64,000 nucleotides of DNA from Desulfovibrio sp. MES5. GTDB lineage: Bacteria; Desulfobacterota; Desulfovibrionia; Desulfovibrionales; Desulfovibrionaceae. The translations under genes and the position numbers were made by a program. The stretch lies in assembly GCF_002237645.1 (NCBI RefSeq), contig NZ_MJUZ01000041.1, positions 62,001-126,000 of the forward strand. Direction: 5' to 3'. Numbering within the stretch: the stretch's first letter is position 1; each line of letters opens with the position of its first letter. Below the pieces are notes generated by a model. That model had not been told where the DNA came from. It did no database searches and worked only from the letters and a program-made list of their open reading frames with translations. Of the stretch, positions 1 to 8,975 are shown in pieces.

Positions 1-1511
1 CCCCAGCTGAAACGGATGACGAAGGGGAAGAAGATCAGGGCGTGGATGGCCCAGCGCGTGCGCGATTCACGGAACAGGCGGCGTTGCAGCAGCACGTCGT
101 AAAGGAGCGCCAGCCAGCGGTTTTCGCCCTTGCCATGGTGTTCTGGGCGCGGGCAACCGTGGGTCTGGCCTGTGCCGTCGGCAGTGCTTTGCGTGTCTGA
201 TGTCGCGGCAAGGCTTCCCTTGCCAAGATTGGTGGTGGAGAACCAGAACAGCATCAGCGCCACAAAACCCAGCACAAAGATGCTGAATCCCAGGCGGCTG
301 GGCGTATCCTGCACGGTAAAGGCGCCCGCGTGGCAGCCCATGCACAGCACGCTTTTGGCTGGCAGCACGGCGTCTGCCGCGCCCACGCTTCCCGCACCCG
401 CCGGGCTGGCGGCGGAAATCGCCGGGGAATGGCAGCGCACGCAGGAAGCCGTGCCCGAAGGCAGGCGCATGTCGTGCACCATGAAGGGGCCAGCGTCCAC
501 ACGCGCCACAACCATGCCGTTCTTAAGCTCGGGGGTCACGCCCTGCAGGTGGCAGCTTTCGCAGCTTACCCGGCTGTGGGCGTCATGAATGACCGATTCC
601 GTATGGCGCGTGTGGCAGGTCAGGCAGGGCACGCGCTCCTGCCTGTTATGCGGATAGCGCGCCGCGTCCTTGTGGCAGGACAGGCAATCCATATTTTTGT
701 GGGTCATGGCAGCCAGGGCCTGCGCGTCCATGCGGGCGGCTCCGGGCATATCCCTGCCTTCAGGCCCGTGGCAGGTCATGCACAGGGCGCGGGGTTGCAG
801 GGCCAGTGCTTGCTGGGATTGGCCCTGCGGAGCCTGGCCCTTTGGAGTCTGGGCCTGCGAAATTTGTCCCTGCGGACTCTGACCTTGCGAAGTCTGGGCC
901 TGCGGGATTTGGGCTTGCGGGGCAGCCCCTTTGCCAGCATCCGAAACAGCCGCCGCGCCAGAGGCCGCTTGCGCCACCCCGGTCTGCAGGCCGTGGCAGG
1001 TCAGGCAGGCGGCCACATCAGCAGCGGGCACGGGCAAAGCCTTTTTCATCTCATGGCAAACATTGCAGGACTGCGCGATGTTGCCGCCCTTTCTCAGCCC
1101 CTTGGCGCGGGACTCGGCCCCAAGAACATAGTGCGGATTATGGCAGGTAATGCACTGGGCATAATCCTGCCCCTTCACAAGGTTCTTGCCCGCGTGTTTG
1201 CCCTTGGCAAGCTCGGCCTCCACCTCGCTATGGCAGTTGTAGCAGCCCTCGGCGGAAAAAGCCGTGCTGCCAGGCTGATTCAGCCCCTTGGCCGTGGGGT
1301 GTTCGGCGGCTTCGGCAATGTCTGTGTGGCAATCGGTACAGGACAGAGCGCTGTGGGCCGAGGCGTGAAAACGCATCTCGTCAATGAGCCATGAACTGCC
1401 TGCATGGGCGGCGGCGGGTCGAAGCCAGCAGACCGCCAGCACCAGTAGAAAGGCCACCAGAAGCATGGGCAGAGAGGCGGCGGTATGGCGCGTAGTAAAC
1501 CACAACTTCAT
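1..1511 (-). CDS. 11-haem c-type cytochrome with C-terminal membrane domain (3' end cut by window)
   Basis: The gene starts at 1511 and runs off the left edge, leaving about 503 codons. The N-terminus carries a hydrophobic export signal that ends in an AHA site near residue 37. Eleven CXXCH haem motifs follow in one frame: CTDCH, CYNCH, CITCH, CNVCH, CLTCH, CMTCH, CLSCH, CLTCH, CESCH, CVRCH and CMGCH. A Gln/Pro-rich pentapeptide repeat separates the fifth and sixth motifs (806-920). After the last haem come one membrane helix (FVLGFVALMLFWF) and a loop. The cut end (WAIHALIFFPFVIRFSW) looks like the start of a NarI/DsrM-type cytochrome b domain. This suggests a periplasmic electron carrier that exchanges electrons with the quinone pool. 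The exact complex cannot be named because the partner genes lie outside the window. Confidence 0.85.
   Translation of the reverse strand, partial: MKLWFTTRHTAASLPMLLVAFLLVLAVCWLRPAAAHAGSSWLIDEMRFHASAHSALSCTDCHTDIAEAAEHPTAKGLNQPGSTAFSAEGCYNCHSEVEAELAKGKHAGKNLVKGQDYAQCITCHNPHYVLGAESRAKGLRKGGNIAQSCNVCHEMKKALPVPAADVAACLTCHGLQTGVAQAASGAAAVSDAGKGAAPQAQIPQAQTSQGQSPQGQISQAQTPKGQAPQGQSQQALALQPRALCMTCHGPEGRDMPGAARMDAQALAAMTHKNMDCLSCHKDAARYPHNRQERVPCLTCHTRHTESVIHDAHSRVSCESCHLQGVTPELKNGMVVARVDAGPFMVHDMRLPSGTASCVRCHSPAISAASPAGAGSVGAADAVLPAKSVLCMGCHAGAFTVQDTPSRLGFSIFVLGFVALMLFWFSTTNLGKGSLAATSDTQSTADGTGQTHGCPRPEHHGKGENRWLALLYDVLLQRRLFRESRTRWAIHALIFFPFVIRFSW
806..920 (-). repeat. 15-bp tandem repeats coding a QAQ/QGQ pentapeptide linker
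   Basis: About seven or eight imperfect 15-bp units lie inside the cytochrome gene. In the gene frame they code for units such as PQAQI, PQAQT, SQGQS, PQGQI, SQAQT and PKGQA. The linker sits between two groups of haem motifs and has no cysteine or histidine, so it is probably a flexible spacer. Confidence 0.75.
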
Positions 1512-1532
1512 GATCTTCTCCTAGAGCAGATT

Positions 1533-1560
1533 AACTTTGAGAATATCCATTCTCAAAGTT
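1533..1560. repeat. Perfect 12-bp hairpin (family C)
   Basis: AACTTTGAGAAT and ATTCTCAAAGTT flank a 4-nt loop. The hairpin lies between the lipBA stop codon and the cytochrome start. Similar hairpins occur at 49091-49120 and, degraded, near 16836. There is no T-run, so it is not a standard intrinsic terminator. Confidence 0.6.
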
Positions 1561-1737
1561 TACGGCACGCCACTGAGGGCGCGTGCCCACACAACTAACA
1601 AGCTTTTTCGCCACTACGGCGGGGTCTGCTGTGCAGCACCCGAACATGGCATCATGAACAGGCTCTATACATACGGCACTGAAACAATCATCTCACCACA
1701 GGCAAGGCTTGCCCAAATCTCTTTATTACGGGGATTG

Positions 1738-3393
1738 TTACGCAATCCCCTGCGGCGCATTGGCGCACGACATTCCCTGGCGGCCCTGACTGCCCACAAC
1801 CACCTCTGTGGAAGCACTATGAGCTTGGCACGGCTGCAGCCGGGACGCGGCGGCCTGCTCTTCCAGCATGGCTTCCGCCCTGTAGGAGCTGCGCACCAGA
1901 GGCGCTGAGGCCACGCCGGTAAAACCCATGTTCAGGGCCACACGCTTCCAGTGATCAAATTCGTCCGGGGCCAGATAGCGCGCTACGGGCACATGGGCCG
2001 TTGACGGCGCAAGATACTGCCCCAAGGTCAAAAAGCGGCAACCGTTGGCATGCAGATCCGCAAGGGTCTGCCGTATTTCGTCCCACGTTTCGCCAAGCCC
2101 CAGCATAATGCCGGACTTCACGCGCAGTCCCCTCACAGCGGCATGGGCCAGAACCTTCAGCGAAAGGTCGTAGCTGGCGCGGGGGCGCACCTGGGCGAAA
2201 ATGCGCCGCACGGCCTCAAGGTTGTGATTGAAGACGTCGGGCCGCACGTCGCAGACGGCGTCGATGGCATCACGGTTGCCCTGAAAGTCCGGCACAAGCA
2301 CCTCAACGCTGGTATGCGGGCTGGCGGCCCGAACGGCCTTCATGACGGCCACAAAGTGCCCTGCTCCGCCGTCGGGCAGGTCATCGCGGGTCACGGAAGT
2401 TATGACAGCGTGCCGCAGCTTCATGCGCTGCACGGCATGCGCCACATTGTCCGGTTCCGCCGCGTCCGGGGGTTCGGGTTTGCCCTTGCCAACCGCGCAA
2501 TAGCGGCAGCCCCTGGTGCAGACGTCGCCCAGAATGATGAATGTGGATGTGCCGCGCGCAAAACATTCGCCCTTGTTGGGGCACATAGCCTCCTGACAGA
2601 CCGTGTGCAGATGCAGGCCGGACAGCATTTCCTCCACGGGACTGACGTTTTCCTCGGGCTGCAGACGCACCGTGAGCCAATCAGGCCGCCGCTCCTGCGG
2701 TTCGGGGCGCGGCGAAAAACCGAACTCGTCGGCGAACGCGCGCACAAAGCGGCGCGAAACTTCGGCAAAGTCCACATCATGCCCCAGTTCCTGCCGCATG
2801 GAGGTTATGCGCTCGGTGGGATTGCCGCAGGGCGTGATGAGGCCGAACCAGCCTATGTCAGTATTGACGTTGAGGGCCATGCCGTGAAAGGTCACCCATT
2901 TGCGCACGGCCATGCCCACGCTGGCGATCTTGCCGCCATTGACCCACACTCCCGGGCCGTGGACGCCCAACTGCGGCTCAAGCCCGTAGCCGCGCAACAC
3001 GGCGGCAACGGCGGCCAGCAGTTTTTCCATATACAGGTGCAGGTCTTTTTCGTGCAGAAGGATTATGGGATAGGCCACAAGCTGCCCCGGCCCGTGAAAC
3101 GTGGCCATGCCGCCCCGCTCCACCCAGAAGAGCCCCACGCCCTGTCGCTTGAGGTGCTCCTCGCTCACATGCAGGTGTTCGGCCAGACCGCCGCGCCCCA
3201 TGGTGATGACCGGCTCGTGTTCCAGCAACAGCAGGGTGTCGCCGGTGACGCCGTTGATGCGGGAACTCACGCGGCTTTTCTGAAAATCCAGAGCCTCGCC
3301 GTATTCGATACGGCCAAGGTCAAGGATTTCCAGAGGCGTCGCGCATCCTGTCTGAGGCGGAGTATTTTGCGGCAGGGCTTGAACTCTGGACAT
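1738..3393 (-). CDS. lipBA: Fused octanoyltransferase (LipB) - lipoyl synthase (LipA)
   Basis: The protein has 551 residues. Its LipB half (about 20-230) transfers octanoate from acyl carrier protein to a lipoyl-domain lysine. It keeps the K155 region (GGKIASVG) and the catalytic C189 (TPCGNP). The LipA half (about 245-510) is a radical-SAM sulfur inserter. Auxiliary cluster cysteines are C266, C271 and C277, the SAM-cluster motif is CTRGCRYC (292-299), and the C-terminal RSSY ligand motif lies near 501. A 46-residue tail of unknown role follows. I chose the ATG at 3393 because AAGGAAG lies just upstream; an in-frame start at 3459 is possible. LipB and LipA are usually separate genes. Downstream of E2 and E3 genes of a 2-oxoacid-dehydrogenase-type complex, this enzyme probably lipoylates the two E2 proteins. 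Confidence 0.95.
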   Translation of the reverse strand: MSRVQALPQNTPPQTGCATPLEILDLGRIEYGEALDFQKSRVSSRINGVTGDTLLLLEHEPVITMGRGGLAEHLHVSEEHLKRQGVGLFWVERGGMATFHGPGQLVAYPIILLHEKDLHLYMEKLLAAVAAVLRGYGLEPQLGVHGPGVWVNGGKIASVGMAVRKWVTFHGMALNVNTDIGWFGLITPCGNPTERITSMRQELGHDVDFAEVSRRFVRAFADEFGFSPRPEPQERRPDWLTVRLQPEENVSPVEEMLSGLHLHTVCQEAMCPNKGECFARGTSTFIILGDVCTRGCRYCAVGKGKPEPPDAAEPDNVAHAVQRMKLRHAVITSVTRDDLPDGGAGHFVAVMKAVRAASPHTSVEVLVPDFQGNRDAIDAVCDVRPDVFNHNLEAVRRIFAQVRPRASYDLSLKVLAHAAVRGLRVKSGIMLGLGETWDEIRQTLADLHANGCRFLTLGQYLAPSTAHVPVARYLAPDEFDHWKRVALNMGFTGVASAPLVRSSYRAEAMLEEQAAASRLQPCQAHSASTEVVVGSQGRQGMSCANAPQGIA

Positions 3394-3498
3394 GGCGCTT
3401 CTTCCTTGAAAATTGGGTGCTCCGGCCGTCTTGCGGCTGGACCGGCGCTGAACCGGCACGGTTTGCGGCGGGACGGCCGGAGCTGCTGTTACGCGGTA

Positions 3499-4863
3499 TT
3501 ATCCTCTTTTGGGCAGGTACAGGGCCCAGCCGGCGGCGTCGCGCGCGGCGTCGACCACTGTTTCGCAGAAGGCCGGATGCACGCGAAAGCCCTTGGCGAA
3601 TTCACGCACCGTGCATTCGAGCTGCATGGCCAGCACCGCTTCGCCGACAAGCTCCGATGCGCAGCTGCCCACAATGTGCACGCCCAGGATTTCGCCCGTT
3701 TCGGCGTCGGAAACCATCTTCACCGCGCCGTCCACCTCGCCGCGCAGCATGGCGTAACCGTTGATGGAGTACGGGAAGCCGCCCACTTCAACCTCATAGC
3801 CCTTGCGCTCGGCCTGCTCTTCAGAAAGGCCCACTGAGCCCATTTCCGGGCTGCCCCAGATGGCGCGGGAAACCAGGTGGGCCGGGAACTTCGAAGACAT
3901 GCCCATGCAGTTTTCCGCCGCGCAGATGCCCATGGCCGACGCCACATGGCTCAGCATCCAGCCGCCCGTGCAGTCGCCAATGGCGAAGACGGAGGGGCAG
4001 GCGGTGCGGCACTGGCCGTCAACCACGATGCTGCCGTCCTCGCCAAAGCCTACGCCAAGAGCCTCAAGGCCAAGCCCGGCGCTGGCGGCCTTGCGGCCGG
4101 AAATCAGCACCTTGTCCACGTCAACGGTCTGTTCCTTGTCGCCGCTCTTGAGGGTGCAGGTCTTGCCCGCCACCTTGACCAGGGTGTGGCGCGCCAGAAT
4201 CTGCACGCCGCGCTCACGCAAGGACTGGGCCATGCGCTGGCTGGAATCCTGATCCTCATCGGGCAGGATGCGGGGGCCAGGCACGGCATAGACCACCTTG
4301 CTGCCAAGGATGCTCAGTAGGGCGGCCATTTCAACGCCGATATAGGTGGGGTCGGTGACAAGAACCGAAGCCGGGGCTTCCTTCATGTCCAGCAGATCGT
4401 CCGTGGTGAAGGCCGCGCCGGAAAGACCGGGCACATCGGGCATGTCGAGCATGCTGCCCGTGGCCACAATGATGTTTTTGGCCTCAAATTTTTTGCCGTC
4501 CACTTCCACGCTGTTGGGGCCGGTTATTTTTGCCATGCCCGTGATGACTTCCGCGCCGTTGTTGGCCAAAAGAGCTTCCATGCCCATGCGGATGTCATTG
4601 GACACGCCCTTTTTGCGGGCCAGCACCGCGTTAAAGTCCAGCTTGCCCACGGTCAGCTCAAGGCCGAATTCTCCGGCATTGCGCGACTGTTCAAGCAGGG
4701 TGGCGGCGCGCAGCCATATCTTGCTGGGAATGCAGCCGCGCATGACGCAGGTGCCGCCCATATTGCCGCCCTCGACCAGAGCCACCTTACCCTTGAGCTG
4801 TGAAGCGCGAATGGCGGCGGCATATCCGCCGGGGCCACCACCAATAACAAGCACGTCGTACAT
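3499..4863 (-). CDS. lpdA: Dihydrolipoyl dehydrogenase (E3) with altered NAD motif
   Basis: A flavoprotein of 454 residues that should reoxidise dihydrolipoyl groups on E2. The FAD motif GGGPGG is at residues 8-13. The redox disulfide is C39/C44 (GGTCVMRGC), and the catalytic His-Glu pair is H429/E434 (HPAFCE). The NAD-binding loop is odd: the family's GGGYIG reads DPTYIG (171-176), and the acidic residue that normally holds the NAD ribose at the end of the next strand is missing (VVYAVPG). The DNA supports this reading with no frameshift. The ATG at 4863 has AGGAG upstream. It lies 105 bp before lipBA and 257 bp after the second E2 gene, in the acetoin operon. Confidence 0.93.
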   Translation of the reverse strand: MYDVLVIGGGPGGYAAAIRASQLKGKVALVEGGNMGGTCVMRGCIPSKIWLRAATLLEQSRNAGEFGLELTVGKLDFNAVLARKKGVSNDIRMGMEALLANNGAEVITGMAKITGPNSVEVDGKKFEAKNIIVATGSMLDMPDVPGLSGAAFTTDDLLDMKEAPASVLVTDPTYIGVEMAALLSILGSKVVYAVPGPRILPDEDQDSSQRMAQSLRERGVQILARHTLVKVAGKTCTLKSGDKEQTVDVDKVLISGRKAASAGLGLEALGVGFGEDGSIVVDGQCRTACPSVFAIGDCTGGWMLSHVASAMGICAAENCMGMSSKFPAHLVSRAIWGSPEMGSVGLSEEQAERKGYEVEVGGFPYSINGYAMLRGEVDGAVKMVSDAETGEILGVHIVGSCASELVGEAVLAMQLECTVREFAKGFRVHPAFCETVVDAARDAAGWALYLPKRG

Positions 4864-5120
4864 TTTGTTCTCCTGAACGCTGTTTGTATTTCTTCTGTGC
4901 GGGATATGCCCGCAGCCGGAATATCCGCCCGGCTTTCCCGGACCCGAGGCATTTTTGCCTTCCGGCCAATGCCTCCAAAATCCTGGCGCAACCCGCCCGT
5001 AAAACCGTACACAATTCAAGCCTGCATTCCGCCGCCAGCGCGGTTTACTGTCGCATGCGCGCTGCAAACGCGGCATGCCTCACCGTGCCCGGCGCACGAG
5101 CCTTTCAGACCTGGAACGCC

Positions 5121-6503
5121 TCAGAACAGCAGCAGGGCCGGTTCCGCCAGAAACTCGGTCAGCGTCTTCAAAAATTCCGCCGCCGGTGCGCCGTCTTCAA
5201 CCCTGTGGTCAAAGGTGAGGCTCAGGCCCATCATGGAGCGCGCCACAATGGCCCCGTTGCGCACCACGGGCTTTTCCGTCACGCGGCCCACGCCCAGGAT
5301 GCCCGTTTCGCCGGGCTTCAGGATGGGGGTGAAAAAGTCCACCACGGAATGCGCCATGTTGGTAATGGTAAACGTGCCGCCGCTCATGTCGTCGGGGGTG
5401 AGCCCGCCCTTGCGCGCACGCCCGGCCAGCAGGCGGGCCTCGCTGGCGATGCGAAGCAGGCCCATCTCGTCCGCGTGGTGCAGCACAGGAACCACAAGCC
5501 CTTCGGGCAGGGCCACAGCCACGCCCATGTGCACTTCCGCGTGGCGGGTGATGGTGTCGCCCTCAAGGGTGGAATTCATGCGCGGGTGCTTTTTCAGCGC
5601 TCGGGACACGGCCAGGATGAGCACATCGTTCATGGACAGGCGGAAGTCCTTGTCCTTCTTGTACCTGGCCCTGAGGTCGGCAATGATGTCCACGCAGGCG
5701 GTCACGTCGGCCTCGCTGACCAGGGTGAGCTGCGCGGAATTCTGCAGGCTGGCCTGCATGTTGTCGGCAATGATCTTGCGCATGCCTTCCATAGGCACGC
5801 TGCCAGGGCCATCGGCCCCAGACCCACCGGAGCAAGACGCGGACCCGGCCGGGGCCTTGGCCTCCTGGGCCACGAACTTTTCGGGGTGCAGCGCGCGCTC
5901 CACATCTTCACGCACGATCTTGCCGCCCTCGCCGGTGCCGGTGAGCGTTGCGATGTCCAGCCCGGCGCGGGCGGCCACAACAGCGGCCAGGGGCGTAATC
6001 TTTATCTTGCCCACAGCATCAAAACGGGCGCGCACATCACGTTCGAGAATGCGCCCTTCGGGGCCGCTGCCGACCACACAGGCAATATCCACATCAAGTT
6101 CGCACGCCAGCCGCCGTGCGGCGGGAGAGGAGAAGGCCCGCCCGCCTGAGCGTGGGGGCTGGGCGGCGGCTGGCGCGCTCTTTTGGGCAGCGGCAGGAGA
6201 TGCGGCATCAGTATCGCCATCAGGGGAAGAGGCGGCGCCGCCTTCCATTCGGGCGGGATTTTCCCCTGGTTCTGCAATAAGTCCGAGTACCGCGCCTACG
6301 GCCACTTCCTGCTTGGGCTGCACTATGATCTGAAAAAGCACGCCGTCTGCCGGGCTTTCGACCTTGTTGGTGATTTTGTCCGTTTCCACCTCAAAAAGGT
6401 CGTCCCCCTGCTTAACCATGGCGCCTTCGGCCACGAACCATTTGGAAACTTTGCCGGTCTTCATGGTGAGACCCAGTTTCGGCATGGCAAGTTCAATACT
6501 CAC
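5121..6503 (-). CDS. acoC: E2 acyltransferase of acetoin dehydrogenase, with two E3-binding domains
   Basis: A 460-residue dihydrolipoamide acetyltransferase. The N-terminal lipoyl domain has its target lysine at K43 (VETDKIT). A peripheral-subunit-binding domain lies at about 125-158 (PAARRLACEL...GRILERDV), and a second similar one follows directly at about 170-203 (PLAAVVAARA...GKIVREDV). The C-terminal catalytic domain keeps HRVEDG (H433, D437). It would transfer the acetyl group made by E1 to CoA. A second E2 gene (11406-12638) sits at the head of the same operon, so this is a paralogue rather than the only E2. Confidence 0.92.
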   Translation of the reverse strand: MSIELAMPKLGLTMKTGKVSKWFVAEGAMVKQGDDLFEVETDKITNKVESPADGVLFQIIVQPKQEVAVGAVLGLIAEPGENPARMEGGAASSPDGDTDAASPAAAQKSAPAAAQPPRSGGRAFSSPAARRLACELDVDIACVVGSGPEGRILERDVRARFDAVGKIKITPLAAVVAARAGLDIATLTGTGEGGKIVREDVERALHPEKFVAQEAKAPAGSASCSGGSGADGPGSVPMEGMRKIIADNMQASLQNSAQLTLVSEADVTACVDIIADLRARYKKDKDFRLSMNDVLILAVSRALKKHPRMNSTLEGDTITRHAEVHMGVAVALPEGLVVPVLHHADEMGLLRIASEARLLAGRARKGGLTPDDMSGGTFTITNMAHSVVDFFTPILKPGETGILGVGRVTEKPVVRNGAIVARSMMGLSLTFDHRVEDGAPAAEFLKTLTEFLAEPALLLF

Positions 6504-6581
6504 TGCTGTGCTCCTGCTGATTTTATAAATGTTATGGCAAAAGGCTGTTCCGGCGGCTTTTTCATCAGCAACGTGACTGCA

Positions 6582-7361
6582 TCAACGGTAGACCATGCCG
6601 CCGTCGATGAGCACGGCCTGGCCGGTCATGTAGTCCGAATCCGGCCCGGCCAGATAGGACACGAGCGCGGCCACATCTTCCGGGGTTTGCGATCTGCCAA
6701 GGGCGATGCCGTCACAGAATTTCTTGAAGGTTTCGCCCTTGGGCGCACCCGTGATCTTGGAAAAGCCCTCGTCTATCTGCAGCCACATGTCCGTGCCCAC
6801 CACGCCGGGGCAGTAGGCGTTGACGGTGATGCCGTGGGGCGCGAGTTCGCGCGCGGCGGCCTGGGTCAGCCCGCGTACGGCGAACTTTGTGGCGCAGTAG
6901 GCCCCTATGAGTGCAAAGCCGTCGTGCCCGGCAATGGACGAAGCGCTGATGATCTTGCCCTTCTGCTTGCGGGCGCGGAATTTGGCCGCAGCAGCCTGAA
7001 TGCCCCAGATAACGCCGTTTACGTTGACCTTGAAAATCTGTTCCACCTCTTCGGGCGTCACGTCTTCCAGAGCCTTGACCTGGGCTATGCCAGCGTTGTT
7101 GATCATGACGTCAAAACCGTTGAGTTCCTTTTCCGCATGATCCACCGCAGCGAAAACCTGTGCCCTGTCGGTGACGTCAGCCACAAAAACGCTGGCTTTA
7201 CGTCCCAGTTCGCGCACCTCTTTGGCCACGTCCTCCAGCTTGTCCTTGCGCATGTCCACCAGGGCGATATCCGCTCCGTCTTTTGCCAGACGCAGCGCAA
7301 TGCCCCGCCCGATGCCTTGGGCGGCTCCGGTGACCAGCACAACCTTGCCGTTGATAGCCAT
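6582..7361 (-). CDS. budC: Short-chain dehydrogenase, acetoin reductase / meso-2,3-butanediol dehydrogenase type
   Basis: A protein of 259 residues, the usual length for BudC/ButA enzymes. The Rossmann motif TGAAQGIG lies near residue 11, and the structural motif NNAG is present. The catalytic Ser-Tyr-Lys set appears as SASSIAG followed by YCATK. A strong AGGAGG precedes the start. Enzymes of this class interconvert acetoin with 2,3-butanediol or diacetyl using NAD(H). In this operon the likely job is feeding 2,3-butanediol into acetoin cleavage. The stereochemistry cannot be read from the sequence. Confidence 0.88.
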   Translation of the reverse strand: MAINGKVVLVTGAAQGIGRGIALRLAKDGADIALVDMRKDKLEDVAKEVRELGRKASVFVADVTDRAQVFAAVDHAEKELNGFDVMINNAGIAQVKALEDVTPEEVEQIFKVNVNGVIWGIQAAAAKFRARKQKGKIISASSIAGHDGFALIGAYCATKFAVRGLTQAAARELAPHGITVNAYCPGVVGTDMWLQIDEGFSKITGAPKGETFKKFCDGIALGRSQTPEDVAALVSYLAGPDSDYMTGQAVLIDGGMVYR

Positions 7362-7450
7362 GTATCTGTCCTCCTGTATGGTAGGGCATGACCGGGAAGT
7401 TGCCGGGCATGACGTGAAGGGCGTAACCGTAAGGCCAACAATGCTCCGAA

Positions 7451-7765
7451 TCAGGCAAAAATGCCGTCGCCGCTCACGTTGCCGAGGCCGGGGTGCACGT
7501 CAAAGCGCACAACGCCCACGGGAACCTGCACCGCGCGGGACACAAGGGCCGTCCCCTGCACGCCGAACCCGCCGCACAGTTCAATGCAGACGCAGCCTTC
7601 TTCATTGACGGCCTTTTGCGCCGCCGCCACTGCCTGGGCATACGTAGCCACGCCAATGGACAAGAGATCCACAGCGGGAGTGCGCGTCCAGTTTCTGTAT
7701 TCAGCGGGAGAATCCCCCCCTGATTCCATCTTGGTAAGAAAAATGAATGCCGCCTTGAGTTTCAT
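7451..7765 (-). CDS. Small conserved protein of the acetoin cluster (DUF6506-like)
   Basis: A protein of 104 residues with no signal peptide or membrane segment. It begins [12 protein letters not shown] and has the Cys/Gly-rich segment [12 protein letters not shown] in its middle. A good ribosome site (GAAGGGGAG) precedes the ATG. From memory it resembles a small family of unknown function, DUF6506, but I hold that name loosely. It lies between acoX and the SDR gene with the same orientation, so it is probably co-transcribed with the acetoin genes. No function can be stated. Confidence 0.7.
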   Translation of the reverse strand: MKLKAAFIFLTKMESGGDSPAEYRNWTRTPAVDLLSIGVATYAQAVAAAQKAVNEEGCVCIELCGGFGVQGTALVSRAVQVPVGVVRFDVHPGLGNVSGDGIFA

Positions 7766-7884
7766 ATGCTCCCCTTCATTTTTGCAGTTGATCCATGCCG
7801 CTCGTGCAGCGTGTGCCGACCCTGGCCTGATGTCATATTTGATGCTGTTGCCGCGTTGCCGTGTTGCCGCACGTGCTGCAAACG

Positions 7885-8898
7885 CTAGCGGGAGTAGCAG
7901 ACCTGCGCCCCGCGCATAAAGAGTCCGCGCTGGCGCGCGTATTCGAGCGTGCGTTGCACATCCACCACGCGCAGCCAGTCGTCCGACAGCCTGACCCCGG
8001 CCCGCTGGCCCTTGCGCACTTCAACCTCGCGTTCGCCGTCCAGCGCCAGGGTGCAGGGCGACCGACGCACGGGGATGACGTCGCCGGGCAGCATCCTGTG
8101 CATGCCGGACACGCCCACATCTGCAAAAAGGCCGGGGCCGATGGCCGCGCGCACGCGACAGGCGAAATCGGGATCAATATCCAGCGCCAGCCCGCGCGGT
8201 TCTTCAGGCCTGATGCTGTCCAGCTGGCCGCCAATGGCGGAAAATCCTATGCAGGCGGGGTTGCAGCGCGAAAAAAAGAGTTGGCTTACGTCGCTCATGT
8301 CCCACAGGGCGCGCGACCCCACAAAAAGATTGTCCGACACGGCCACGTCCACCAGGGCGATGTCCACCGGCGCATCGTCCACCAAAACTTCCAGAAGGCT
8401 GACCTCGGTACAGCCCTCGCCCACAGAGACGCCGCCACAGGCCAGAACGCCCGCAGCCAGACCCGCCACCGTGGCTTCGGTCATGATGGGAAAAACATTG
8501 TTTGTGCCTGTTGAAAGGGGAAGCAACGGCGTGTTGCGCGCCCCCTTGCAGGCGGCGCGGCTGGTGCCGTCGCCGCCAAGCACGATGATGACGGCCACGC
8601 CAGCCTCCTGCATGAGGGCGGCGGCGTTGACCGTGTCCTGCTGCGTATTGTGCAGATAGATATCCACCGGAGTCACGTTTACAGGCGTCTCAAGGGTTTC
8701 CAGATCGCTGAGGGCGCGGGGCACGATGCCGTACCCCTCAGGCATGTAAAGAACATCCCGCACTCCGGCGGCGGCCAGACCAACCAGGATACGGCGCACC
8801 ATGCGCACCTTTTCCTGATTGTCGAAGACGCTGCCGTGCGCGACTATGCGGCGAATGTCCTTGCCTGAAGCTGGATTGGCGATAATGGCTGCTTTCAC
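7885..8898 (-). CDS. acoX: AcoX, ATP-NAD kinase-like acetoin catabolism protein
   Basis: A 337-residue protein of the ATP-NAD/diacylglycerol kinase fold. It has an N-terminal NPASGKDIRR loop and the nucleotide-site motif GGDGTSRAACKG near residue 110, followed by LSTGTNNVFP. AcoX is a regular member of acetoin dehydrogenase operons in other bacteria. Its exact reaction is not settled. The gene lies directly after acoB. Together with acoR it is what distinguishes this cluster from a pyruvate dehydrogenase operon. Confidence 0.92.
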   Translation of the reverse strand: MKAAIIANPASGKDIRRIVAHGSVFDNQEKVRMVRRILVGLAAAGVRDVLYMPEGYGIVPRALSDLETLETPVNVTPVDIYLHNTQQDTVNAAALMQEAGVAVIIVLGGDGTSRAACKGARNTPLLPLSTGTNNVFPIMTEATVAGLAAGVLACGGVSVGEGCTEVSLLEVLVDDAPVDIALVDVAVSDNLFVGSRALWDMSDVSQLFFSRCNPACIGFSAIGGQLDSIRPEEPRGLALDIDPDFACRVRAAIGPGLFADVGVSGMHRMLPGDVIPVRRSPCTLALDGEREVEVRKGQRAGVRLSDDWLRVVDVQRTLEYARQRGLFMRGAQVCYSR

Positions 8899-8919
8899 GT
8901 GAACTCCGGTGGAAATTTC

Positions 8920-8942
8920 GGCCGCAGGCCATACCTGCGGCC
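8920..8942. other. Hairpin between acoB and acoX
   Basis: GGCCGCAGG pairs perfectly with CCTGCGGCC around a 5-nt loop in the 77-bp spacer. It has no T-run. It may tune RNA stability or processing between the two genes. Confidence 0.5.
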
Positions 8943-8975
8943 ATATCTGCTAGAGCATCTTCGGCGTATCCGCTC

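Noticed and set aside
806-920. Possible CRISPR array
   Set aside because: Units are 15 bp, contiguous and without spacers, and they code a peptide repeat.
330-1394. Plus-strand frame with pentapeptide-like SLALRSLGL repeats
   Set aside because: The pattern is the shadow of the 15-bp tandem repeat of the cytochrome gene, whose own frame has eleven CXXCH motifs.
2050-3837. 595-codon open frame on the plus strand opposite lipBA and lpdA
   Set aside because: It lies antisense to two genes with intact catalytic motifs. His/Gly-rich composition is typical of a GC-rich shadow frame.
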